DNA from: Deinococcus depolymerans
Lineage (GTDB): Bacteria; Deinococcota; Deinococci; Deinococcales; Deinococcaceae
Assembly (NCBI RefSeq): GCF_039522025.1
Contig: NZ_BAAADB010000021.1
Coordinates: 1-64,000 of the forward strand
Length of the DNA: 64,000 nt
Direction of reading: 5' to 3'
Part shown: one piece after another, positions 1 through 8,872 of the stretch
How positions within the stretch are numbered: the stretch's first letter is position 1
Layout of the letters: every line of letters begins with the position of its first letter
Made by a program: the position numbers and the translations under genes
Notes under the pieces: model-generated
What the model was told of the DNA's origin: nothing
Seen by the model: the letters and a program-made list of their open reading frames with translations, nothing else
Database searches by the model: none

Positions 1-33
1 ACAGGCGGGGTTCTGACAGACGAAACTCTCGAG

Positions 34-79
34 TGGGAGCTCTTTTGACACGTCCGGGGATAGGCCCCGGACGCTCCCA
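34..79. terminator. Nested inverted repeat, terminator-like
   Basis: A perfect 9-bp stem (CGTCCGGGG at 51-59 pairing with CCCCGGACG at 65-73) lies inside a wider arm pair TGGGAGC (34-40) and GCTCCCA (73-79). There is no T-run. No gene can be assigned to bases 1-134. The structure could end a transcript coming from outside the window or be part of an older repeat; its role is unknown. Confidence 0.35.
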
Positions 80-134
80 TTTCAGTGGTGTCGGGCATAG
101 TTCCAGCCAACTACCCTCTTTCCAGTGGGGAGAC

Positions 135-1414
135 CTGACCGCCCTGACCGCCTGACAGAAATTATGAGAAAGCGTCCCCGGTAGGGGACACTTTCTGTTT
201 GTGAAGACCGAAAATGCCACCGGGGACGCCTCACGACTCTACCAAGCCATCCTGCCTCATCTCCAGGGTGCCCTGTGGAACGACGTTCGCAACGCCCATA
301 CCCTCGCCTGGATGATCACGGGAATGCTGCTCTCAAGGCGCAGCACACCCTCTTTCTGGCTCCCTCACGTTCACTCCCGCGCAGCGTTCGCGCAGAGCAG
401 CGAACGCCGCTTTCAGCGCTGGTTATGCAATAAGCACTTCAACCGAGCCTGCTCTACGGTCCGATCATCACTCGCGCACTCCGCGAGTGGGGCCAGGACA
501 CCCTGGTCCTCGCCCTGGATACCAGCGTCCTGTTCGAGAAATTCTGCCTCATCCGGGTATCCGTCCTGTTCCGTGGGCGGGCCGTTCCACTGGTGTCCCG
601 GGTGCTCGGGCATTCCAGTGCACAGGTCGATACGGACGAATTGCTCCCGGTGCTCGCAGAGACCAAAGGTCTCCTAGACTTTGTGGGCATTCGTCAGGTC
701 CGCCTGCTGGCGGACCGGGGTTTCTGCGATACCGACCTGATGGCATGGCTCCAGCACTGCGGATGGACTTACCGCATCCGTATCAAATCCACCCTGATCC
801 TCAGCACGCCAGACGGGCAGCGCCTCTGCAAGATCAGCGACGTGAAACTCCAACCGAGGGAAACGGCGTGCTTCCACCATGTGCGTCTGACCGGACGGCA
901 ATTCGGGCCGGTGCACGTCGTTCTAGGTCGTCCATCAGACGACCCGGAGCAATGGCAGGTGGTGAGCAACGAGCCCACCAGCGTGGAAACCTTTGGCGAG
1001 TACGGCGAGCGCTTCCAGATCGAGGAAGGGTTCCTAGACGAGAAAAGCGGCCTGTTCGAGCTGGAAGCGTCCAAGCTGCGGGATGTGAACAGCCTGGAAC
1101 GGCTGGTCATGGTGATCTCGGTGGCGATGTTGGTGCTGGTGTCCGAAGCGCTGGACGTGGTGGAGCGTGGGGATCGACGCGTCGTCGATCCCCACTGGCA
1201 GCGCGGATTGAGCTACCTGAAGATTGGGCACAAAGCGATGAGCTACGCGCTGAGTCGAGGTCAGAGGTTCTTCAGAACCCTGAGATTGCATGGTGGCCCG
1301 GACCCCGAGCCACCGAAACCCAGAAAGCGTGGCCAGCCGTCCTCGTTGGAAGCACTCAAGAACGGCTGGCACGTCAGTTTTCACTTCATCTCATAAAATC
1401 TGTCAGGCCGTCAG
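135..1414 (+). mobile_element. IS4-family insertion sequence with target duplication
   Basis: The ends are defined by 24-bp imperfect inverted repeats at 144-167 and 1391-1414 (three mismatches, core CTGAC-GCCTGACAGA). The decamer GTGGGGAGAC occurs just outside at 125-134 and 1415-1424, the size of target duplication expected for IS4-type elements. At the left end the 9-mer CTGACCGCC is present twice in tandem (135-143, 144-152), so the left boundary is either 135 or 144. The element carries one transposase gene that is frameshifted. Insertion of a 1.27-1.28 kb element is read directly from the sequence; family assignment rests on the transposase motifs. Confidence 0.85.
201..1396 (+). pseudogene. 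IS4-family DDE transposase, frameshifted
   Basis: Translation from a GTG at 201 gives a transposase N-terminus, which switches frame near 440-455. The rest of the protein reads on in another frame to a stop at 1394-1396. Catalytic motifs are present in the second part: first Asp in LALDTSVL, second Asp in LLADRGFCD, and the Glu region [12 protein letters not shown]. The C-terminus ([13 protein letters not shown]) looks complete. I see no slippery run of A or T at the shift, so programmed frameshifting is unlikely and this copy is probably inactive unless the shift is a sequencing error. About 398 codons in total. Confidence 0.8.
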
Positions 1415-1485
1415 GTGGGGAGACTGGGAGTGATTCGAGGTCTCTATTCAACACTGTCCAGATTCTGGGGAGCAGACCACACACT

Positions 1486-1611
1486 CCGGTCCCCCTGCAC
1501 GAGGCGGAAGTCCGGCAGAATCACGCCCCCGGGCACCGGCACGAGGTCCACCTCGCGTTCGAGCGTCCAGGGCGTGTCGAGTTTCGCGAATCGCTCTGCG
1601 CATCCGCTCTC
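1486..1611 (-). pseudogene. Fragment resembling DUF790/Bax1-type nuclease
   Basis: About 42 codons in one minus-strand frame read like the nuclease core of DUF790 proteins (Bax1, partner of archaeal-type XPB helicase), including TPWTLEREVD and ILPDFRLV. The match stops abruptly 2 bp before the CRISPR repeat on one side and shortly before the IS target site on the other. No start codon or remaining domains are visible, so it is a gene remnant left after rearrangement. The family call is from memory of the motif and is tentative. Confidence 0.4.
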
Positions 1612-1613
1612 CA

Positions 1614-1703
1614 GAGTTCCCCACGCCTGTGGGGATGGCCCGTGGGACAGCATGGACAGAAACATAACCACCCGGAGTTCCCCACGCCGCTGCATGGCGA
1701 CTC
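1614..1703 (+). CRISPR. Type I-E CRISPR remnant: one repeat, one spacer, degenerate terminal repeat
   Basis: Bases 1614-1642 form a 29-nt repeat (GAGTTCCCCACGCC then TGTGGGGATGGCCCG) with the palindromic core typical of type I-E repeats of Deinococcus-Thermus and enterobacteria. A 32-nt spacer follows (1643-1674). A second 29-nt unit (1675-1703) matches the first 14 nt exactly and then diverges, as terminal repeats usually do. The 29/32/29 geometry is exactly that of I-E arrays. No cas gene or AT-rich leader is present in the window, so this is the trailer end of a lost array. Confidence 0.75.
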
Positions 1704-1706
1704 CTT

Positions 1707-1740
1707 GAAAGTGCCGGGAATGCGGCGTGTCGGCACTTTC
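1707..1740 (+). terminator. Perfect 10-bp hairpin downstream of the CRISPR remnant
   Basis: GAAAGTGCCG (1707-1716) pairs with CGGCACTTTC (1731-1740) across a 14-nt loop, with no U-tract. It lies 4 nt after the terminal repeat. Between it and the arsR promoter (1741-1938) I recognise no gene; a minus-strand open frame there has no recognisable motif. Confidence 0.35.
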
Positions 1741-1938
1741 TGGCGGAGAGCCATACGGCCGGGGATGTGGTTCAGGGAGAGCCCCGGCGTGCCCTGTGAG
1801 GCGAAAAAGGGGAAGTGCCAGTGCCGAGCATCAGACTGGCCTTTCCCGGTCAAGCGCACTGTCCTGGGGTCGCGGCGCCTGGAACCGGTGAGCCGCAGGA
1901 GGTCACAGTGGTCGCCGACCACGAACTTGAGGACCGAA

Positions 1939-1944
1939 TAGAAT
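1939..1944 (+). promoter_or_regulatory. -10 box of leaderless arsR promoter
   Basis: TAGAAT ends exactly 6 nt before the GTG of arsR, so transcription should begin at or next to the start codon. No Shine-Dalgarno sequence precedes the gene and no convincing -35 box is visible. Such leaderless promoters are common in Deinococcus. Confidence 0.55.
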
Positions 1945-1950
1945 GGATGG

Positions 1951-2271
1951 GTGACGACCCTGACTTCCCCCACGGTGCTGGATCAGCTCAAAGCGCTGGC
2001 GCAGGATACCCGCTATGAACTCGTGCGGCATCTGGCCCAGGGTGAACGTTGTGTCTGCGACCTGGAAGCCCTGCTGGATCTTCCGCAGTCCAAGGTGTCC
2101 TATCACCTGAGTCTGCTCAAGGAAGCGGGGCTGGTGACTGCGGAACAGCGCGGCAAGAATATGTACTACACCTTGAAGACCGGTCCGTTGTTTCTGCTGG
2201 GTGGGCAGCTCCTCGCTGATCTCTTTTCAGATCATCCGCACCTGACACATCAAGTCAAATCGGTGTGTTAG
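1951..2271 (+). CDS. arsR: ArsR/SmtB-family arsenic-responsive repressor
   Basis: 106-residue winged-helix metalloregulator that should repress its own operon and release DNA on binding arsenite. The arsenic-binding motif is visible as ERCVCDLEALL (about residues 30-40), the CxC form of the ELCVCDL signature in helix alpha-3. It is followed by the recognition helix QSKVSYHLSLLKEAGLV and the wing EQRGKNMYYTL. The GTG start is chosen because a -10 box sits 6 nt upstream. It is the first gene of arsR-arsC-aquaporin, with arsC starting 9 nt after its stop. An antimonite/arsenite specificity is inferred from the motif and neighbours. Confidence 0.88.
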   Translation: MTTLTSPTVLDQLKALAQDTRYELVRHLAQGERCVCDLEALLDLPQSKVSYHLSLLKEAGLVTAEQRGKNMYYTLKTGPLFLLGGQLLADLFSDHPHLTHQVKSVC

Positions 2272-2280
2272 CGTCAGCGT

Positions 2281-2742
2281 ATGATCCGCGTCCTGATTCT
2301 CTGCACGCACAACTCGGCCCGGTCCCAGATGGCCGAAGCCCTCACCCGGGATGCTGCCCGGCGCCTCGGCGTCGATCTGGACGTGCATTCCGCCGGCACG
2401 GAAGCCACCCGCGTCAAGGACGACGCGAAAACCGTCATGGCTGAACTCGGCCTGGACCTGAGCACGCACACCAGCAAGACCCTCTGGGACGTCCCGGACG
2501 CCCAGAACTTCGATTACGTGGTGACCGTGTGCGACAGTGCCGCCGAAGCGTGCCCCGCGTACCCCGGCAAGACCACCCGGCGGCACTACCCCTTCGTGGA
2601 TCCCTCGGGCGGCAGCCTCGACCGCTGGCGCGCCGTGCGTGACCAGCAGAAGGCGCAGTTCGGGGCGTTCGTGCAGGCGCTGAAGGACGGCCGGGACGTG
2701 CCGGCCACGTACGAGGACAGCCCCGCCGTCCCGGTGGCCTGA
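2281..2742 (+). CDS. arsC: Thioredoxin-coupled arsenate reductase
   Basis: 153-residue low-molecular-weight-phosphatase-fold enzyme reducing arsenate to arsenite in the cytoplasm. The P-loop CTHNSARS (residues about 8-15) has the CX5R catalytic motif with the nucleophilic Cys. The redox relay cysteines appear in TVCDSAAEACP (about residues 81-91), as in the B. subtilis/S. aureus type that uses thioredoxin. The sequence RHYPFVDPSG contains the catalytic Asp. It lies between arsR and the aquaglyceroporin gene, which begins 1 nt after the arsC stop, so all three should be co-transcribed. Confidence 0.9.
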   Translation: MIRVLILCTHNSARSQMAEALTRDAARRLGVDLDVHSAGTEATRVKDDAKTVMAELGLDLSTHTSKTLWDVPDAQNFDYVVTVCDSAAEACPAYPGKTTRRHYPFVDPSGGSLDRWRAVRDQQKAQFGAFVQALKDGRDVPATYEDSPAVPVA

Positions 2743-2743
2743 G

Positions 2744-3426
2744 GTGGGCGTTCCCCTCTCCCGGGCGGTCACTGCAGAAGGGCTGGGCACCTTCGCCCTG
2801 GTGTTCTTCGGCCCTGGCGCGGCTGTCGTGCAGGCCCAGACCGGTGCCCTGGGTCACCTCGGGGTCGCGGCCGTCTTCGGCCTGACCGTCACGGCCGTGA
2901 TCGCCGCACTGGCCCCCATCAGTGGCGCTCATATCAACCCGGCCGCGACGTTTGCGCTGACGCTCGCCGGTCAGTTCCCGAGAGCGCGCGTGCTGCCGTA
3001 TGTCGCTGCTCAATTGCTCGGTGCGTCCCTGGCGGCCTTCACGCTGCTGGCCCTGTTCGACCTGAAGGGCAACCTGGGCGTCACCCTGCCGGCCGGGAGC
3101 GTGACGCAGGCGTTCGTGCTTGAAGTGATCCTGACCTTCTTCCTGCTTCTGGTGGCGCTGCGTTCCGGGTTGCCGTGGGTGGTCGGCGGTGTCGTCGCGC
3201 TGGAGGCCGCGATGGGTGGTCCGATCACCGGGGCGAGCATGAACCCCGCGCGTTCCTTCGGCCCGGCGCTGGCCAGCGGCATCTGGACGGCCCACTGGCT
3301 GTACTGGGTCGCGCCCCTGCTGGGTGCGGCGCTCGCGGTTGCCGTCAATCACCTGCTCGCGCCCACGGCCCCGGTCAAACCTCAGCCGCAGCAGGCGCAG
3401 GAATTCGTGCCTGAAGGAGATCCGGC

Positions 3427-3430
<4 letters not shown>
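2744..3430 (+). CDS. aqpS: MIP-family aquaglyceroporin, probable arsenite channel (AqpS-like)
   Basis: 228-residue integral membrane channel with six hydrophobic segments and the two half-helix signatures GAHINPAATF (about residue 63-72) and GASMNPARSF (about residue 164-173). No ArsB or Acr3 arsenite pump is in the operon. The arsR-arsC-aquaporin order resembles the Sinorhizobium meliloti system in which AqpS passes out the arsenite made by ArsC. GTG start one base after arsC; the stop overlaps the next gene by 4 nt. The channel family is certain; arsenite as substrate is inferred from context, and water or glycerol remain possible. Confidence 0.85.
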
Positions 3431-4142
<712 letters not shown>

Positions 4143-4146
<4 letters not shown>

Positions 4147-4217
4147 AACGCTACGACGTGGTCATCGTGGGGGCGGCCCCGCCGGGCTGACCGCCGCGAT
4201 CCACACCGGCCGCGCCA
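4143..4217 (+). pseudogene. Remnant of thioredoxin-reductase-like flavoprotein N-terminus
   Basis: The ATG at 4143 overlaps the upstream stop and opens [15 protein letters not shown], then meets TGA at 4188. Shifting frame restores the dinucleotide-binding sequence [12 protein letters not shown]. This is the FAD-binding N-terminus of an NAD(P)/FAD oxidoreductase (TrxB-like) with small indels in the glycine motif. After about 25 codons homology ends and an ArsR-like sequence begins, so most of the gene has been deleted. Confidence 0.65.
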
Positions 4218-4230
4218 GGGCCGTGCCACC

Positions 4231-4428
<198 letters not shown>

Positions 4429-4552
4429 CCGACCGACGCCGGACCGCCCGACCCCACCCGTGACCGTGCCGCTGCCGGTCTCCACCTCCTCCTGCCTGAC
4501 CTGCTGATCATTTCCCCTTCTGCACCGAAGGGCGTCGATAAGGAGATCCGTT

Positions 4553-5125
<573 letters not shown>

Positions 5126-5134
5126 TGAGCTTCA

Positions 5135-5168
5135 GGGCAGTGTCCACGGGGACGCGTGGACACTGCCC
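5135..5168. terminator. Strong 14-bp hairpin after the DUF6428 gene
   Basis: GGGCAGTGTCCACG (5135-5148) pairs perfectly with 5155-5168 around a 6-nt loop. There is no long T-run, but the stem is strong and sits between convergent genes. Confidence 0.65.
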
Positions 5169-5191
5169 GTCTTCCGTGTGGGCTGTGAACG

Positions 5192-5223
5192 GTTCCGGCC
5201 GCCCCTGCGTTGGCGGCCGGAAC
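5192..5223. terminator. 12-bp hairpin after the VWA lipoprotein gene
   Basis: GTTCCGGCCGCC (5192-5203) pairs with GGCGGCCGGAAC (5212-5223), loop of 8 nt, 19 bp beyond the stop of the minus-strand gene at 5242. With the adjacent hairpin it insulates the convergent pair. Confidence 0.6.
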
Positions 5224-5241
5224 TGGGGGTTCAGGCGGGGG

Positions 5242-6204
5242 TCAGCGGACCGTGAAGGCGAAGGGCACTTCGACCGTGGTGGCCTTGCGGTCGGGGGCGC
5301 TCACGACGACGTTCAGGGTGCCGGTCACGTCGGTTCCCGCGGTGGGTTTCTGCGTGAAGACGAGTTCCACGCAGCCCTGCGCGCGGAAGGCGTTGTACAT
5401 CCGATCGAAGAACCCGTCGAGTGCGGCGGCGTCGCTTGCCTTCTGAAACAGGCCGCCAGTGGCGGTGGTGATGTCCTCAAGGGCGCTGAAGTCGAGGGTG
5501 TTCTGCGCGTCCAGCCCGATGGCGTACACCTTGGTGCCGTTGGCGCGGGCGGTGTTAATCGCTTCCTGGTACTGGTTGACGTAAGCGTTGTCTTCTCCGT
5601 CGGTGAGGATCAGCACGGAGCCGTTGCTGCCGCCTGTTCGTTTGACGAGCGTACTGGCGTCCACGATGGCGCCGTACAGCGGCGTCGTCCCGCGCGCGAA
5701 CGTGGCCCGGTCAACGCCGCTGTTCAGGAGTGCCTGGTCCGCCGTGAAGTCCTGCCACAGGTAGGACACCCTGAGGCCGGCGTTGGGGGGCGTGCTGGCA
5801 TCGAAGGACGCGACGGCGGCGCGGTCCTGACTGCTCATGCGGGCGATGAACCGTTTGGCCGCCTGACTGCGGAGTTTGTTCGGGTCAGTGGTGGTCATGC
5901 TGCCGGTGCTGTCGAGGCTGATGGCGGCGGTGATGGTGTCCTGCACCTGCACCTGTCCGCAGACGCGGGCCGTGGCGGTTCCGGCGCTGATGGTCTTGAC
6001 GGCGGCGCTGTCGAGTTTGCCGTTCGTGACGATGCTGGTGTTGTTCAGGGGCGTGAAGCCGACCTGGTAGGTGGTGGCGTTGACGACCCGGACGCCGTTG
6101 ACGGTGCCGGTGGTGGCTGCCGGTGTCGTGGGGGCCAGCTCGCGGGTGCATGAGGCGAGGAGGCCGGTGGTGAGGAGCAGGCTGGTCAGCAGCACTTTGT
6201 TCAT
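5242..6204 (-). CDS. Lipoprotein with von Willebrand factor A domain
   Basis: 320-residue exported protein. The N-terminus is a lipoprotein signal with lipobox LLASC (Cys about residue 18). The VWA domain has a MIDAS-like DSTGSM, followed further on by TDGEDNAY, and a Rossmann-type pattern VLILTDG and VYAIGLDAQN. A C-terminal 80-residue beta-rich part ends in VPFAFTVR. The start is the ATG at 6204 with AAGGAG upstream; a longer in-frame extension has no signal sequence. It is probably anchored on the cell surface for metal-dependent protein binding. Partner unknown. Confidence 0.78.
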   Translation of the reverse strand: MNKVLLTSLLLTTGLLASCTRELAPTTPAATTGTVNGVRVVNATTYQVGFTPLNNTSIVTNGKLDSAAVKTISAGTATARVCGQVQVQDTITAAISLDSTGSMTTTDPNKLRSQAAKRFIARMSSQDRAAVASFDASTPPNAGLRVSYLWQDFTADQALLNSGVDRATFARGTTPLYGAIVDASTLVKRTGGSNGSVLILTDGEDNAYVNQYQEAINTARANGTKVYAIGLDAQNTLDFSALEDITTATGGLFQKASDAAALDGFFDRMYNAFRAQGCVELVFTQKPTAGTDVTGTLNVVVSAPDRKATTVEVPFAFTVR

Positions 6205-6427
6205 GGGTGTTCTCCTTGGGCGGTGAAGTGAAGCCGCGTTCAGATCGCGGGGCCCTGTGAGGAAAATATTTGCAAGAGGTCTGTATTCAGATAAAAAAGC
6301 AAGTCCATATCGGAAGAACAGGGGAAACGGGTCTGTGCCTGTTTCTTCAGCCACCGAAGGGAGGCCAGAGTGCGACCTTCATGCCCAGCCTCTCCGCTCG
6401 CCTGCGCAGGCCCCCGCGTCAGCTCTA

Positions 6428-6465
6428 CCCCGGTGGAACTGGCCATGCAGGCCGTTCCACCGGGG
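6428..6465. terminator. 12-bp perfect hairpin
   Basis: CCCCGGTGGAAC (6428-6439) pairs with GTTCCACCGGGG (6454-6465); the loop can pair further (GGCC/GGCC). It lies between two minus-strand genes, just beyond dispersed repeat copy A, and probably ends transcription from the CAP gene. The rest of 6205-6427 shows no gene. Confidence 0.55.
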
Positions 6466-6471
6466 TCCGTC

Positions 6472-6631
6472 TGATACGGATTCCGTTTGTTTCGCCGACA
6501 ATCCGGAACTTCACCGGATTGCCGACTCCACGTCCGGAACCCGCCCAGCTCCCACTCTGCGGAGCAGCTCTCCGAGTCGCTTCGCTCGGACCCAGCGGGC
6601 TTTGCAGCCCATTCAATCGGAGTCCGTATTA
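6472..6631 (-). repeat. Dispersed intergenic repeat, copy A
   Basis: About 160 bp bounded by CTGATACGGATTCC on the left and CGGAGTCCGTATTA on the right. Read on the minus strand it contains the family landmarks: GACTCCGATTGAATGGG, a GGGTCCGAGCGAAGCGA block, GGGTTCCGGACGTGGAGT, and CGAAACAAACGGAATCCGTAT. Its terminal TTA (6629-6631) is the TAA stop codon of the CAP lipoprotein gene. Related copies are at 10240, 12819, 25862, 32585, 53442 and 59224. Confidence 0.85.
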
Positions 6632-7882
6632 CTCCTGCTCTGCCCCGTCCAGCCTGCGCTCGCGGTGGAGGTGCTGCGGGCGCAGGCTGCCCTGCTGCGC
6701 CGTGGTGAAGCTCCACGCATGCAACTGTCCATTCACGGTCACGGCCGCCTGCACGGTGGCCCCCGCCGGGAGGGGCGTGCGCGGGATCACGATCACGGCG
6801 CCCTGCCCTTTCAGGATGCGCCGCCCCGTCTCCTGCGCGCTGACCGGACCGCCCGTGTAGTTCCCGGCCGGGTCGGTGGTGTTCACGTACTGGGTGCTGC
6901 CGTACGCGCAGGCTGGAACGGCCTTGCCGCCCACCTGCACGCTCGGGAGGGTCGCCGTGGTCTCGGTGCCTGGGGTGGTCATCACGAACAGGGGCAGGCC
7001 CGTCGTGCCGGTGAAGCCCGCGCAGGGGGTCAGTGGGTCCGGCCACTCTCCACCGCTGTAACTCAGCAGGTCCGTCACGGCGCCGTCGCCGGGGTACTGG
7101 ACGGTCTGGGCGCTGTTGCCGGGGCGGTCGCTGACCGTGACGGCGCCGCCTGCCGGAAAGTACCCGCCGGGCAGCGGCGTGGTGCGGACGTACAGGCCGA
7201 CGGCGCTGCTGCGCAGGTTCCGGTCCAGCATGCCCATGCCGTGAAACGGCGCGCCGATGAGAACGTCGACGACGTCCGTGTTCCGGCGCAGTTCATCCAG
7301 GGTCGGCGCGTACCACATCACGTTGCTCTGCTCCGCGCAGGCCCGGCCCTCCGGGGTCGCGTGCGGCAGGGACAGGTCCTCGGTGTGGCCGCGGGTGTTG
7401 TTGTGCACCGCGTACCGGCCGTGCAGCCAGCAGTTCATGCTGCCCGGCACGTCGAACGGCACGCCGGGCAGGTGGGCGCTGCGGCGCAGGTCGTTCAGCC
7501 GACGCTGCTCCCGGTCGATCACGTCGCCCACCTCGACCGGCAGGCGCACGCTGCGGGTCAGGGTGCCGTCCGTGACGGTCAGCGCGACCGGCACGTACCC
7601 CTGCAGCGGAAGGTCTCCTCTGGCCTGCAGGCGGACGTCCACCTGTTCCCCGGCGCTCGTGACCGACGCACTCAGGCCCGGCAGGGGGCTCTGGACGGTC
7701 AGCGTGACGGGCGCCGCATGCCCGCCGGTCCGGGAGAGGCGGAGCGTCACGGTCGAGTCCGTGCCGGGCCACACGCGGGTGGGCGCAGGAGCCTGCAGGC
7801 TGAAATCCGGCTTGGGCGGGCCGGCCAGCTCTTGACAGGCGGTGAGCAGGAGCAGCGTCAGGAGCAGTGGGCGCCTAGTCAT
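6629..7882 (-). CDS. CAP-domain lipoprotein
   Basis: 417-residue exported protein with lipobox LLTAC (Cys about residue 16). An N-terminal beta-sandwich-like region (about 30-120) precedes a CAP (SCP/PR-1) domain: RLNDLRRSAHLPGV, WLHGRYAVHNN, DLSLPHATPEG, and GAPFHGMGMLDRNLRSSAVG, which carry the His residues of the CAP cavity. The C-terminal third is beta-rich. Stop codon lies in dispersed repeat A. It overlaps the upstream gene by 8 nt (ATG inside the previous 3' end), so the two are coupled. Function of bacterial CAP proteins is mostly unknown. Confidence 0.78.
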   Translation of the reverse strand: MTRRPLLLTLLLLTACQELAGPPKPDFSLQAPAPTRVWPGTDSTVTLRLSRTGGHAAPVTLTVQSPLPGLSASVTSAGEQVDVRLQARGDLPLQGYVPVALTVTDGTLTRSVRLPVEVGDVIDREQRRLNDLRRSAHLPGVPFDVPGSMNCWLHGRYAVHNNTRGHTEDLSLPHATPEGRACAEQSNVMWYAPTLDELRRNTDVVDVLIGAPFHGMGMLDRNLRSSAVGLYVRTTPLPGGYFPAGGAVTVSDRPGNSAQTVQYPGDGAVTDLLSYSGGEWPDPLTPCAGFTGTTGLPLFVMTTPGTETTATLPSVQVGGKAVPACAYGSTQYVNTTDPAGNYTGGPVSAQETGRRILKGQGAVIVIPRTPLPAGATVQAAVTVNGQLHAWSFTTAQQGSLRPQHLHRERRLDGAEQE

Positions 7883-8387
7883 GGGGGACCTCGGTGGGGG
7901 GGAGCATGGCGCGGCTCAGGTCTTGGTGACCCGTGACGTGCAGGATGGGCGGCGTCTCGTGCACCAGCGTGCCGGTCAGGTGGACGTACCCTTCGCGGAG
8001 TTCCGGGGCGCGCAGCAGGTAGGTGTGGCGGTCCGGGGTGACGGCCAGCAGGTCGGCCCCCACGCGCTGGATGCGGGCCGTGACGCTGAGTGAGGTGCCC
8101 AGTGGCGCCGTCGGGGAGGTGCGCGGCTGCCGGCGGGGATCGCCGGGCAGGCGGGCATTGTGGACGATCAGGCGGGGCGCGGGGCCGTTCCAGAGCTGAC
8201 CCCAGACGTCCAGGCGGGTGCCGTGCCGGGGACTCCAGTCGAACGGTTCTCCGGAAAGCTCGAGGTGCGAGCCGGCGTCGTGCAGGGTGGCGCCGGTCAC
8301 GCTGCGGCTGTAGATGCCGGTCACGAGGACCAGCGTGCCGTCCGGAACGCCGGGCAACTCATGGAGTGGCAGGGTCCGGTAGGTCAT
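7875..8387 (-). CDS. Hypothetical protein, possible OB-like beta fold
   Basis: 170 residues with no signal peptide and no recognised family. The sequence is rich in short beta-strand patterns (TLVLVTGIYSRSVTG, RLDVWGQLWNG, HVHLTGTLV-type segments), which suggests two related beta-barrel repeats. It overlaps the CAP gene by 8 nt, which points to translational coupling and perhaps a shared function. Bases 8388-8670 upstream hold no gene I can support. Deinococcus-restricted protein is my guess. Confidence 0.6.
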   Translation of the reverse strand: MTYRTLPLHELPGVPDGTLVLVTGIYSRSVTGATLHDAGSHLELSGEPFDWSPRHGTRLDVWGQLWNGPAPRLIVHNARLPGDPRRQPRTSPTAPLGTSLSVTARIQRVGADLLAVTPDRHTYLLRAPELREGYVHLTGTLVHETPPILHVTGHQDLSRAMLPPTEVPHD

Positions 8388-8670
8388 GGGGCTGCCTGGA
8401 CGGCCGGACAGGTGGACGCGGCGGGCGTGGTTGCCGTGGAGGGCGCTGTGCAGGTCGGTTCGGTCATGCGGGGTTCACGCCCTGACGGTAGGGCGTCCAT
8501 GTGCAGATTCAGACCCGATTGCAAGTCCAGTGATGCCCGGTCCCGGGGCCGGCCCCCGACTGGCAGTGCCGGTCCCCCCGCCGGTCTCCGGGCGGGTTTC
8601 CCGGGGCGTCACGCATGCAGGTGCGGGGGCCGCCGGTCCATTCACCCGGCCGCCCCCCGCGGAGGCCCTC

Positions 8671-8832
8671 ATGAAGACGCTGCACATCATCCTGATTCTG
8701 TCTGGCCTGACCACACAGGCCCACGCCCGCGACGAGGGCGGGGTGGTGCCGGTGCCCGGCTTCCAGTTCACCCTCACCCAGGCGCCGGCGTGCCCCCCTG
8801 ATCCCCCGGGTGAAGTTCCCGTGCTCAGGTGA
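8671..8832 (+). CDS. Small secreted peptide
   Basis: 53 codons starting at an ATG preceded by GGAGG (8 nt spacing). The first 20 residues (MKTLHIILILSGLTTQAHA) form a classical signal peptide with an AHA cleavage site, leaving a mature part of about 33 residues with one Cys. It ends 40 bp before the preferred start of the next gene. The signal peptide and ribosome site support it, but such short ORFs arise by chance in this GC-rich DNA. Confidence 0.45.
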   Translation: MKTLHIILILSGLTTQAHARDEGGVVPVPGFQFTLTQAPACPPDPPGEVPVLR

Positions 8833-8872
8833 GCCCCGGCCCGACCCGCGCAGACGCCATCATGATCTCCTC

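Noticed and set aside
440..455. Programmed frameshift in the transposase
   Set aside because: No slippery heptamer or stimulatory structure is evident, and IS4 elements normally use a single frame.
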